From: Hippopus hippopus
Lineage: Eukaryota > Mollusca > Bivalvia > Cardiida > Cardiidae
DNA: 64,000 bases
Assembly: GCA_946811185.2 (NCBI GenBank)
Contig: OX328109.1
Location: forward strand, 14,668,255-14,732,254
Direction: 5' to 3'
Both the position numbers and the translations under genes were made by a program. The notes beneath the pieces are model-generated. The model did no database searches. It had not been told where the DNA came from and saw only the letters and a program-made list of their open reading frames with translations. Shown piece by piece: positions 54,270-63,807 of this stretch; positions within the stretch are counted from its first letter, which is position 1, and each line of letters starts with the position of its first letter.

Positions 54270-55020
54270 ATGCTATAATACAATGGAGAAACTAGAGTGT
54301 ATCTGATAAACAAACAACAGGCAAGAGAGCCATAATGGCCCTGTCTCACTCCACTGCTTTATATAGTGATCTATAATTGACAGAGAGAGAGAGGCATTGG
54401 TCGGTAAAAAGGGCAAAAGTTTTCTAAAATAAGCCAAGCCGAAAAAGCCATTTTAGCACATTTTATTACAATCTAGAAAATGTGACATACAGTAGTCAGT
54501 TTTGAGGATTTAAAGTCATGTCACCATACTCAAATATTGTGACATGGTTTTTCCAATCTATGATTAGGTTAAAATATTTTGCCACCTTTTTCATTCACTC
54601 CCTTATGGCTGAACAGTTTTTCTGAACTGGCTTCATGAAAGTAAAAGTTTTTAATCATTACCTTTTTTTTTAGATATTCATTATTTTGAGATGTATCATA
54701 CTCAAAGGTGTTTTGTAAAACAAAAGAAGAATCATAAAAACTTTCCATGAAAACATGCAAGATATTTCTATTTAATCATCATCATTTAAGTTATATTACA
54801 ACATACCATCAAAGCTTACAGCAGGCATTGCTTTTGACTTTAGGTTATAAATCCATCATAATTCAAAATCATGATCATTCAGATGGTCATAAAGATTTCA
54901 GTGCAGAGACAAGCATTCAATGACCCACGACAATTATCCAGGTCATGCAACGCTTGATCTGCAATGCAAATCTTAATGACCATCTGATGGATAATGATCG
55001 TTATTTAATAATGGATGATT
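54270..55020. other. No gene recognised
   Basis: Leader CAAGAGAGCCATAATGGCCC near 54322; otherwise unique AT-rich sequence. Confidence 0.45.
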
Positions 55021-55024
55021 TACC

Positions 55025-55345
55025 TAAGAATTTGAAAGAGGTCCAATCAAAATTCATGTATACCTATTTGCAGAGAATTCTAGCTGTATTTTGAGAAAAA
55101 GCCTTTTGAAAATTGTCCATGTTTTTCCAGTATTATTGCCATTACAACCAGAGTCCTCATACTTTGAAGGAATTCTCAAAAAGGACCATAACAGGATTAT
55201 TGCAATGAAAATTCATTATAGTAGGCTAAGTATGAATAAAAGACTTGACACGCACACACAGACACAAGCACTACAGGGCCATGACATTGAGTTCCATGAC
55301 CTCTGGCCAGAAGAGCCAAAAGAAAAAAAATCCAGAATTAATGAT
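55025..55345. repeat. Dispersed repeat, 31-33 kb family
   Basis: AATTTGAAAGAGGTCCAATC, TTGCCATTACAACCAGAGTC, and tail GGGCCATGACATTGAGTTCC with CTCTGGCCAGAAGAGC. Confidence 0.6.
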
Positions 55346-55525
55346 AGGTTTTCACACAATTTGTCCTGATTACCTAAAGTGATACGCCTGTTTCCGCAGA
55401 AAATGTGATAATGGAAGAAACTGATCAATATAAGCAATGTCTCCGTTTGCCAATACCTTCTCTGATATGACTCCCCAAATGACATAATTTCCAAGAATGT
55501 TTCCGAAAGCACTGTCGTTAGAATC

Positions 55526-55755
55526 TTAACCCTTTACCACACAATTCCAAGTTTTAACGACTCTGAAGAAAGAAGGCTTTTGAAAACATGGTGGGAAAAG
55601 GAGAAGATGCTGGTAACCAGCATTTTCTCCTTTTCCCACAATGTTTGCTACCCTTTTACAAACAGAAATCATCATTTGAGTTGTATTTACTTTGTCATCT
55701 GCACATGCTTTCAATTTGCTTGAGTCCAAAATTTTGTCATGTGGGAAACGGTTAA
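55526..55755 (-). mobile_element. F1 MITE, complete
   Basis: TTAA to TTAA, 230 bp; perfect apex. Confidence 0.86.
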
Positions 55756-55872
55756 GAACTGGAACCCGTTTCGTAAAGGGTTAAGTAAAGATGTAAAGCT
55801 ATCACCACTTGACTATTTGGAGACAAGATGCTTGAATCACGTCAATCTATTGCCAACATTTGAGCCATTCTT

Positions 55873-56110
55873 TAGGAAAAGGGGGCTTAATGCATCTCCA
55901 TGATGCACTTTACCATCCAAGTCATCAGTGTGGATAAAATCAATTTATCTAACTTATGGCTGAATCCTGAGGTAGAATGGTCCTTTGACATGCAGATAAA
56001 TCAACCTATAGCATAAAGTTTCAACCCAAGTCAGCCTGCATGGACTGCGCAGGCTGACCTGGGTTGATACTTTTAGCAGATGCATAAAACCCCTTTTTCA
56101 CAGAGTGTGG
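55873..56110. mobile_element. F3 element, complete
   Basis: AAAAGGGGGCTTAATGCATC start, hairpin ACCCAAGTCAGCCTGC/GCAGGCTGACCTGGGT, right end GATGCATAAAACCCCTTTTT. Confidence 0.8.
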
Positions 56111-56185
56111 CGCATTTATGCGAGTGTCAAAAGTACAAAAAGAAAAGAAAGGTACTTTGGCTAAAGCAAAGGCAGAAACATTTGG

Positions 56186-56414
56186 TTAACTCTTTACCTA
56201 CCATTCCCGGTTTTTCACGATCTAGGGAAAAAAGGCTTTTGAAAACATTATGGGAAAAGGAGAAAATGCTGATAATCAGCATTTTCTCCTTTTCCCACAA
56301 TGTTTTCTACTCTATGAAAGATAAATTTTATGCTTTGAGTAACATTTAAATTGTTGTCTGTAAATGATTACAATTTGGCCAAAGCTAAAATTTTGTCCTC
56401 TGGTAAAGGGTTAA
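56186..56414 (-). mobile_element. F1 MITE, complete, covarying apex
   Basis: TTAA to TTAA, 229 bp. Tip reads GCTGATAATCAGC, fully palindromic. Confidence 0.86.
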
Positions 56415-56437
56415 GACACCTGGAACAGCAGACTACG

Positions 56438-56665
56438 TGTAACTTTTCACTAAACAATCCCAAATTTTAACAAGCCCCTAGATGAATGCTTTTGAAAACA
56501 TGGGAACAGGAGAAAATGTTAGTAACCAGTATTTTCTCCTTTTCCTACAATGTTTTCTACCCTTTCAAAGGCAATTCAACACTTTCAGCCATATTTAAAT
56601 CACTGTCTGCAAATGCTTTTGATCTGGACAAGTCTAAAATTTTGCTGTGTAGCAAAGATCTCAAA
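56438..56665 (-). mobile_element. F1 MITE
   Basis: Termini decayed; hairpin left arm shortened (GAAAACATGGGAACAGG). Confidence 0.72.
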
Positions 56666-56812
56666 CTTTTCACAAATGGCAATACTCAACAAAATTGAAA
56701 GCATTTGCAGACATCAATTGCATTATTTCTGCATTTTCTCCTTTTCCCACAATGTTTCCGATGCCTTCATTTTTAGGGTAGTTAAAACTGCGGCTGGTTT
56801 GGTAATGGATTA
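56666..56812 (+). mobile_element. F1 MITE, left hairpin arm deleted
   Basis: Long arm joins TTTCTGCATTTTCTCCTTTT directly. Confidence 0.65.
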
Positions 56813-56830
56813 TTCAAATTTTCCTATTAA

Positions 56831-57105
56831 TGCTTTACCACATGCCAAAATTTCAGACTAGTCCAAGTTGAAACCACAAGCAGACAACAAATTAAAACCC
56901 AACTCAAATATTGGGACTTTCTTGAAAAGTGTAGAAAACATTGTGTAAAAAGAATATGCTGGCTACCAGAATTTTCTCCTTTTTGCACTATGTTTTCTAC
57001 TCTTTGAAAGACAAATTTCACATTTTCAGTAACATTTAATTTGTCGTCTGCAAATGCTTTCAATTTTGGCAAGTCTTTGACTTTCGTTATTTGGCAATAG
57101 GTTAA
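56831..57105. mobile_element. F1 long/long isomer, second example
   Basis: Left GCTTTACCACATGCCAAAAT with CAGACAACAAATTAAAACC; right TAATTTGTCGTCTGCAAATG with GGTTAAA. Both are long arms around a decayed hairpin. Confidence 0.72.
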
Positions 57106-57316
57106 AAAGCAAAGAAAGAAATACAAGTAAAGCTAAGTTTTTCGTTATTGCACAAGAATAAATGCTCAGAGATCTTCCCCCCCCCCCCTCCCGAAGTGAA
57201 TTGCTTTCCAATGAATAAGTTCTCTACAAACCGAGAAATTCCACTGATCTCTTTACAAAATGACAAAGTTTTATTAGACTTCACCAAACTGTGAATATTT
57301 GGGGGGGAAAAAAAAG

Positions 57317-57545
57317 TTAACTCTCTAGTACACGACAAAAATGTAGCCTTGTCCAAATTTGAAGTATTTACTGACAACAATTTAAATGTGACTCGAATGA
57401 AGATATTTGCCTATGACAGGTTAGGAAACATTGTGGGAAAAGGAGCAAATGCTGGTTACCAGCATTTTCTCCTTTTCCTACTTTGTTTTCAAAAGGCTTC
57501 TTTTTCCAGATCCTTAAAACTCAGGATCGTGCGCTAAAAGATTAA
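57317..57545 (+). mobile_element. F1 MITE, complete
   Basis: TTAA to TTAA, 229 bp. Preceded by a C-rich run (57177-57192). Confidence 0.82.
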
Positions 57546-57691
57546 ATGTGTTTCAGATGATGAGATTACCTTCAAAATCTGAAAACAATGTTGGAAAAGG
57601 AGAAAGCTCTGGTTACCAGCTTTTGTACCTTTTTCTCAACAATAATTTCAAAAGCCATCTTTCTTAGAGTCACTAAACTTGGGATAGTCTG
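57542..57691 (+). mobile_element. F1 MITE, outer long arm missing
   Basis: Shares TTAA with the previous copy; apex AGCTCTGGTTACCAGCTT. Confidence 0.65.
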
Positions 57692-57756
57692 CAACTAAAT
57701 TCTTCAAATATTTTTGCAGTAAATTTGTATCATGAAGTAAAGAAATCAATTCAAAT

Positions 57757-58080
57757 GGGCCCAGTTTTACTAAGGTAGTTACATACAAAAATTTTACTAA
57801 GTTTAACATAACTATAGTATGGTGGCATATTTCTGCCACGAGATACGAGATAATCATCATGATTATTTTAGAAAACTATTGCGATAAATCAGTTTCCTGG
57901 AAATTTTATCTAGATAAAATGAAAAGATAAAATTTCCAGGAAATTTTGATTTATCGCAATAGTTTTCTAAAATAATCATGACAGTTATCTCGTATCTCAT
58001 GGCAGAAATATGCCACCATATTATAATTACATAAAACTTACGCAAATTTTGTTCGCAACTACCTTAGTAAAACGGGGCCC
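57757..58080. mobile_element. 324-bp foldback element
   Basis: GGGCCCAGTTTTACTAAGGT at the left and ACCTTAGTAAAACGGGGCCC at the right; arms pair through TGGTGGCATATTTCTGCCA and TTGCGATAAATC to an apex near 57910. Confidence 0.85.
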
Positions 58081-58195
58081 TGATGATGTTCAAGCCATAC
58101 ATGTAGTCAGTAAGTCTCTCTATTATGCTTCTTTCAAAATGATTGTGCAAAATCTCTGAGATTCTTGACAGTAAAGATATTTGAGAAACATTTAT

Positions 58196-58424
58196 TTAAC
58201 CCTTCACCACACAATGACGAGTTTTAATGACCCTAATAAAGAAGCTTTTTGAAAACATTGTGGGAAAAGGAGAAAATGCTGGTAACCAGCATTTTCTCCT
58301 TTTCCCACAATATTTTCTACTCTCTCAAAGAGAAATTCCATCTTTTGAGCTACGTTTAAACTGTTGTCTGTTAATGCTTTTAATTTGTGCAAGTCTATTA
58401 TTTGCTTGTGTGGTAAAGAGTTAA
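58196..58424 (-). mobile_element. F1 MITE, complete
   Basis: TTAA to TTAA, 229 bp; perfect hairpin. Confidence 0.88.
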
Positions 58425-58650
58425 CCCTTCACCACACAATCCTGACTTTAAATGCCCCTGAAAAAAAGGAGGTTTTTGAAAGCATTGAGGAAAAAGAAGA
58501 AAATGCTAGTAACTAGCATTTCCTTCTTTCCTACAATGTTTTTCACCCTTCCAAATAACAAACTTAAATTTTCGAGTCACATCTATTTTGTCACGGCAAA
58601 TGCTTTCAATTTGCACAAGTCTTAAATTTTTTCGTGTAGTAAGGAGTTAA
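58421..58650 (-). mobile_element. F1 MITE, complete, covarying apex
   Basis: Same orientation as its neighbour and sharing its TTAA. Tip ATGCTAGTAACTAGCAT. Confidence 0.84.
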
Positions 58651-58732
58651 TTTTACTCAAAAGATTTTATTGGTTTTATAAGTGATAGAAAACAATGTAG
58701 GAAAAAAACAAAATGTTGCATGTTATGCATGT

Positions 58733-59095
58733 CTAAATTCAATGGATCAACATGCGACAAATATCATATGGCTCAAGTAATTGGATTTAAAATACTGTAT
58801 ACGTGGATACACACGTATGTCAAAAAGAATGTGAATTACCGATTACGGACATTTTGCGTACGGAAATGTTTGCGATTTCAAGACATTTGTTATTGTTGGT
58901 ATACTTGTAGTAAAATACGCAAACAGAAAAGTTTGCAAATTTTTCAAATTCGCGAAATGGTAAGAAATTCCATGTCGCAAAAATTTCCACTTGTACAGTA
59001 TGTAAGGATAGCAAACATTATGTGAAAAGGAGAAATGAAAGAGCATTTTCTCCTTTTTTCACCATGTTTTCAGAAGCTTCCTCTCTAGGATCTTT
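58733..59095 (+). mobile_element. F1 MITE split by palindromic insert
   Basis: TGGCTCAAGTAATTGGATTT precedes and GGATAGCAAACATTATGTGA follows an insert; the hairpin apex is decayed. Confidence 0.6.
58792..59001. mobile_element. 210-bp insert with ATACTGTA ends
   Basis: Starts ATACTGTA, ends TACAGTAT. Internal inverted segments such as TTTGCGTACGG and AATACGCAAACAG. Confidence 0.55.
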
Positions 59096-59427
59096 AAAGA
59101 TACATCTACTCGATTTCAGCCAGTTTTTAGCCCACTTCATCTAAATTGTATAAAACTGTAGTCCTTCGTATTTCTTCATGCCAAATGTTGCCCCTGACAT
59201 TTGCAAGGTTGCACAGATTACCACAGATAGAAAGTGCATTTCATTCTCTTGTGGCCATCATAGGATTCACAGTTCTTGTTTCCAGCTCTAAATCAAGGAC
59301 AAATCCCTTGAGTTTCTTTATCCCTTACACCATATATATTGATCATCTATCTTTGTTTACACAGCTGAACCAATCTACACACTAGAAACTTTTACACGTT
59401 TTTCTCTCTAGCTGTAAACGTGTATCT

Positions 59428-59655
59428 TTAACTCTTTACCACACAATCCTAAGTTTTAACGACCTTGAGGAAACTACCCTTTGAAAACCTTGTTGGAAAG
59501 GGAAAAAATGCTGGTAACAGCATTTTCTCCCTTTACCACAAGGTTTTCTACACTTTTACAGACAAATTTCATAATTTCAGCCATGTTTTATTTGTCGTCT
59601 GCAAATGCTTTCAACTTGGACTAGTCTAAAATTTTGTCGTTTTGTAAAGAGTTAA
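59428..59655 (-). mobile_element. F1 MITE, complete, covarying stem
   Basis: TTAA to TTAA, 228 bp. The stem base reads AAAACCTTGT and ACAAGGTTTT in place of AAAACATTGT/ACAATGTTTT. Confidence 0.86.
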
Positions 59656-59759
59656 AACACAGATTAACCCTTTGAGCAACAAAATCAAGATGGGCATTTT
59701 CTTTCAGCAAAAATCAACTAGATATTGTAATTCCAAGGTGAACTTGGCTAGAATATCTC

Positions 59760-59840
59760 GAATAATGGTAAACAGTTTGGATCAAAGATCAGACTGCCTA
59801 TTTTTATGCAGTCTGATCTGGATCTACACTGTCTGAAGAT
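59760..59840. mobile_element. F2 hairpin
   Basis: GATCAAAGATCAGACTGCCT to GCAGTCTGATCTGGATCTAC. Confidence 0.66.
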
Positions 59841-59887
59841 GAAACTGAAATGGCAAAAGGTGCTCTACAGATTAACTTTTTACTCTT

Positions 59888-60122
59888 GAACCCTCCACTA
59901 AAAAATACCATGTTTTGATGACTCCGAAGAAAATAGCTAAAAGAACATTGTATGAAAAGAAGAAAATGCTGGAAACCAGAATCTCCTCCTTTTCCCACAA
60001 TGTTTTCTACCATTTCAAAGACGAATCCTTGCATTCGAGCCTCATCTACTTTGCTGTCTGCAAATACAAAACACTTTCAATATGGACTTTCCTGGAATCT
60101 TGCTGTTTAGTAAAAATTTAAT
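59888..60122 (-). mobile_element. F1 MITE, diverged
   Basis: CCCTCCACTAAAAAATACC start; apex GCTGGAAACCAG; ends GTAAAAATTTAA. Confidence 0.68.
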
Positions 60123-60294
60123 CATTGACTAGAATTCCACTCCATATTAGTTATATTAATTATATATAGACTAAAAGACTCTAAGTTAAAGACATCTAAC
60201 TTGTCGCCCCCCCACCCCCCTTTTCCCCAACACACAGGCACAAGCTCATCAAAAGCAAAAGAGATCTAACGCCAAGACAAAATACCCTTTGACC

Positions 60295-60524
60295 GTAACT
60301 CTTCACCAAATGAAAAAATTTTAGACTTGTCCAAATTGTAAGCATTTGCAGACCACAAATTACATGTGACTAAAAAATTTAAATTCGTTTTTGGCAGGGA
60401 AGAAAACATTGTGGAAAATGGAGAAAATGCTGGTTACCAGCATTTTCTTCTTTTTCCACAATGTTTTCAAAAGGTCTTCTTCCTGGGGGTCATTAAAATT
60501 CGGGATTGTGTGGTAAAGGGTTAC
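60295..60524 (+). mobile_element. F1 MITE, near complete
   Basis: TAACTCTTCACC start and GGTAAAGGGTTAC end; perfect apex. Confidence 0.8.
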
Positions 60525-60602
60525 ATAAAAGAAAAGAAATTTTCTGGTGAAAGAAGGTTACAGAGGGAAATTCAATATAGTACAGTCCTATGTTTTCACC
60601 AT

Positions 60603-60690
60603 CACAGTTTTCTCCTTTTCCTACAATATTTTCCCATACTCTCTTCCTAACGATCACAAAACACCAGACTGATTGATAATGGGATGTAAG
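60603..60690 (+). mobile_element. F1 right-half remnant
   Basis: TTTTCTCCTTTTCCTACAAT and a decayed short arm. A T19 run follows (60693-60711). Confidence 0.5.
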
Positions 60691-60717
60691 TTCTTTTTTT
60701 TTTTTTTTTTTTCCAGT

Positions 60718-60947
60718 TTAACCCTTTACCAAATGATTCCAAGTGTTAAACGACACTGAGAAAGACAGCTTTTGAAAACATTGTGGAAAAAGGAGAAAAT
60801 GGTGGTAACCATCATTTTCTCCTTTTCCCACAATGTCTTTTACCCTTTCAAAGACAAATCGCATCATTTGAACCACATCTACCCAATATCCTCGAATGCT
60901 TTCAACATGGACAGGTCTAAAATTTTTGTTATGTGGCAAAGGGTTAA
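60718..60947 (-). mobile_element. F1 MITE, complete, changed apex
   Basis: TTAA to TTAA, 230 bp. Tip ATGGTGGTAACCATCAT: both arms are altered, leaving one G-T wobble. Confidence 0.85.
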
Positions 60948-61130
60948 ATGAAAAATTCAACGTTCAAAGAAAGCCTTTAAGCTTAGGCCTTCCATAACGC
61001 TTCAGAAGACAGAAGGAAAAACTTGAAAACATTGCGTCAGTTAACTTGGAAAATTCCTCAAAACAAGCCACTCAGGATATCCCTGCATTTCCAAGGGTCA
61101 ACTTCAATTGATTTAAATAAACATTAGCCT

Positions 61131-61355
61131 TGCTCTGGCAAAAAGGGGATTAAATGCATCTCTATGATGCATGATACCAGGCAAGCCATCACATCATTAT
61201 GGTTCAACATTATCATAAGGTATATTGTTCCTTTGACATGTGGAAAATTTACAAAAAGCAAAAAGTTTCGACTCTGGTCAGCCTACATGGAGTGCTGAGG
61301 CTGACCAAAGTTGATATTTTCTGCAGATGCATTAAGCCCCATTGTCAAAGAGCAT
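61131..61355. mobile_element. F3 element, complete
   Basis: GGCAAAAAGGGGATTAAATG start; GACTCTGGTCAGCCTAC hairpin; GATGCATTAAGCCCC end. Confidence 0.76.
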
Positions 61356-61420
61356 GGCTAACATATTTTCTCGGAACTAAGTATCACATGCTAGCTAAAA
61401 ACATTTTTCTTAGTTTTTTT

Positions 61421-61624
61421 CAATCTTTACCTGACAATCCAAAGTTTTTAACAACCCTGAGAAAGAGGGCTATTGAAAACATTGTGGGTAAAGAAGCAAA
61501 TACTGGTTCCCGGCATTTTCTCTTTTTCCTACGATGTTTTCCATCCTTTCAAACACAAATTCACTGAGTAGTCATATGCAAATTCTTCATAAGTCTAAAA
61601 TTATGTCATTTGGTTAAAATTTTA
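61421..61624 (-). mobile_element. F1 MITE, diverged
   Basis: Apex CTGGTTCCCGGC; long arm internally deleted. Confidence 0.65.
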
Positions 61625-61683
61625 ATATCTTTATCTTATTAATTTATTGACGATATGGAAGAGTTTTGCTGAAGCTCTTAACA

Positions 61684-61720
61684 CATCATCATCGTCATCA
61701 TCATCATCATCATCATCAGT
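61684..61720. repeat. (CAT)n microsatellite
   Basis: About twelve CAT units with one CGT interruption. Confidence 0.88.
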
Positions 61721-61785
61721 TTTACTACACTCTATTTCTTCCACTTTCTCCAAGCACTTCTACAACAAAAACAGGTGAGCAATAC

Positions 61786-62043
61786 TCTGTGAATAGGGGG
61801 CTTAATGCATCTGCAATAAGTATCAACCCAGGTCAGCCTGCGCAATCCACGCAGGCTGACCTGGGTCGAAACTTATTGCTATCGTTCAATTTTCTGCATG
61901 TCAAAGGACCAGTCTACCTCATGATTCACTTGGACTTTAGACAAACATGACTTTATGGCCCAGGAATCATGCGATGACCTGCTTGGTTTTACGCCTCACA
62001 GAGATGCATTAAACCCCCTTAAGCTCCCTTTTGCCAGAGCATG
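61786..62043. mobile_element. F3 element, reverse orientation
   Basis: GGGGGCTTAATGCATCTGCA, then hairpin ACCCAGGTCAGCCTGCG/CGCAGGCTGACCTGGGT, ending GATGCATTAAACCCCC. The right end carries an extra TTAAGCTCCC. Confidence 0.8.
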
Positions 62044-62192
62044 GTTCAGATACATTCTTCATCCATACAAAGAACATACCTCTTTGGGGGGGTACAAAAA
62101 AAAAAACAGAATGGGAGATAAACAAAAGAAAGAGCACTCTGTTCTATGTAATCACTATGCAAGGTCCGTAACTCTGTCCTAACTGCCGTTAC

Positions 62193-62355
62193 TATTTCTG
62201 TGTTCCAGAATGGGTCGACAGTTTTCACTATTGGTACTGTTCAAGTCGGCCCCGTACATTTTACTGGCTTTTTTATTCATGTTGGCCATGATCTGTGTGG
62301 ATAATTTAAATCCGTTGATAATCTCATCTTTCCACTGGTTTATGAGAACTTTGTC
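62193..62355 (-). CDS. Unrecognised coding exon
   Basis: Minus strand, after a good acceptor GCTTTCTGTTTCAG; 163 nt to a possible donor AAATA|GTAACG. Only one frame is open: DKVLINQWKDEIINGFKLST, then IMANMNKKASKMYGADLNST and CRPILEHRN. It is Lys/Asn-rich, with no domain I know. Partner exons were not found; the rest would lie right of this window or between repeats. An F1 copy starts 29 bp away from the acceptor side. Confidence 0.4.
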
Positions 62356-62383
62356 CTGAAACAGAAAGCAAGGCAGTTAACCC

Positions 62384-62612
62384 TTAACCCTTTACCAAAC
62401 AATCCCTGGTTTTTACGACCCAGAGGAAGAAGCCTTCTGAAAACATTGTGGGAATAGGAGAAAATAATGGTAACCAGCATTTTCTCCTTTTCCCAAAATG
62501 TTTTCTGCTCTATCAAGGATAAATTCCAGCACTTGAGCCATCTTTTATTTGTCGTCTGCAAATGCTTTCAATTTGGACCAGTCTAAAATTTTGTCGTTTG
62601 GTAAAGAGTTAA
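62384..62612 (-). mobile_element. F1 MITE, complete
   Basis: TTAA to TTAA, 229 bp. Shares its right TTAA with an F2 element. Confidence 0.86.
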
Positions 62613-62811
62613 AGCGCTTTTGACGAATATAGTTACTTCTGCCGCCAGCGTAGATCAAGATCAGACTGCACAAAATGTGCAGTCTGATCTTTAATCTACA
62701 TTGTCTGCTTTGCTGAAACATTGACAAAAAGCGACCACTAAATTTTAAGTATCTTGGTCTTATTCCAGACTGAAGTTGTATATTTGGTTTACTCAACGCT
62801 CTAAGGTTTAA
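62609..62811. mobile_element. F2 element, complete, TTAA-bounded
   Basis: TTAAAGCGCTTTTGACG start, hairpin GATCAAGATCAGACTGCACA, end GCTCTAAGGTTTAA. Shows that F2 also uses TTAA. Confidence 0.82.
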
Positions 62812-62904
62812 CTCTTTCAGTGCAAAATAAATAGACTCGACCTCTTTCTGTGGCTCTAAATACAATCCCTTGAAACTTATAAAGATTTTGATTGTATAGG
62901 CTTG

Positions 62905-63018
62905 ACTGCACAAGCGGATGGTATAGATCAAAGATCAGACTGCACGTTCTGTGCAGTCTGATCTTTATCTATGCCATCCGCAAAAGTCACTGTTTTTGCC
63001 TATGGCGCCGAAAGGGTT
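62905..63018. mobile_element. F2 element with covarying stem
   Basis: Stem base GCGGATGGTATAGAT pairs with ATCTATGCCATCCGC, unlike the usual GGACAGTGTAGAT/ATCTACACTGTCC. Confidence 0.78.
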
Positions 63019-63245
63019 ACCTCTTTACCAAACAACAAAATCTTAGACTTGTCCAAATTGAAAGCATCAGCAGACGACAAAATAAAAGTGACTTAAAAAT
63101 TGAAATTTGTTTTGGGAAGTGTAGAAAACATTGTGGGAAAAGGAGAAAATGCTGGTCACCAGCATTTTCTCCTTTTCCCACCATGTTTTCAGAAGGCTTC
63201 TTCCTCTGGGTCGTAAAAATCAAAGATTGTTTGGTAAAGAGTTAA
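63017..63245 (+). mobile_element. F1 MITE, complete but left TTAA mutated
   Basis: TTACCTCTTTACC start; TTAA end; apex GCTGGTCACCAGC. Confidence 0.83.
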
Positions 63246-63264
63246 TCAAGTAACAAAAGATCGT

Positions 63265-63322
63265 TAAGTAAATCCAAATAACAAAATTTTAGACTTGTAC
63301 TAATTGAAAGCGTTTGAGGCAA
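63265..63322 (+). mobile_element. F1 long-arm fragment
   Basis: AAATCCAAATAACAAAATTT to ATTGAAAGCGTTTGAGG, cut by an F3 element. Confidence 0.6.
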
Positions 63323-63475
63323 AAGGCTGTTTAATGCATTTGCAAAAAGTTTCTACCTAGGTCAGCCTGCGCAGTCCATGCAGGCTGACCTGTGTCAAAA
63401 CTGTATGCTTCTGATAAATTTTCTGCATGTCCAAGGACCAGTCTACCTCATAATTCAGTTGGTCAACCTTAACCT
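63320..63475. mobile_element. F3 element, right part missing
   Basis: GGCAAAAGGCTGTTTAATGC, hairpin AGGTCAGCCTGCGCAG/TGCAGGCTGACCT. Confidence 0.7.
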
Positions 63476-63576
63476 TAGGATAATGGGCATGGACTGGGGT
63501 ATTGCTGAAATAAACTTTGGATGTATATCTATCATCATAACAGATATGAACCAAATCCATAATACGGTGAGCTCTT

Positions 63577-63803
63577 AAGTCTTTACCTCCCAATCCCGAG
63601 TTTTAACAATCTTGAAAACAAGGGCTTCTGAAAATATTGTGGGAGAAGAAGAAAATGCTGATAACCAGCATTATCTCCATTTCCCATAACATTTTCTACC
63701 CTATCAAAAATAAAAATCATAATTAAGCTATTGTTATTTTGTTCTCTGCAAATGCTTTCGATTTGGTAGAGTCCAAAATTTTGTCACTGGGTAAAGAGTT
63801 CAA
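63577..63803 (-). mobile_element. F1 MITE, termini mutated
   Basis: TCTTTACCTCCCAATCCCG start, GGTAAAGAGTTCAAC end. Confidence 0.77.
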
Positions 63804-63807
63804 CAAC

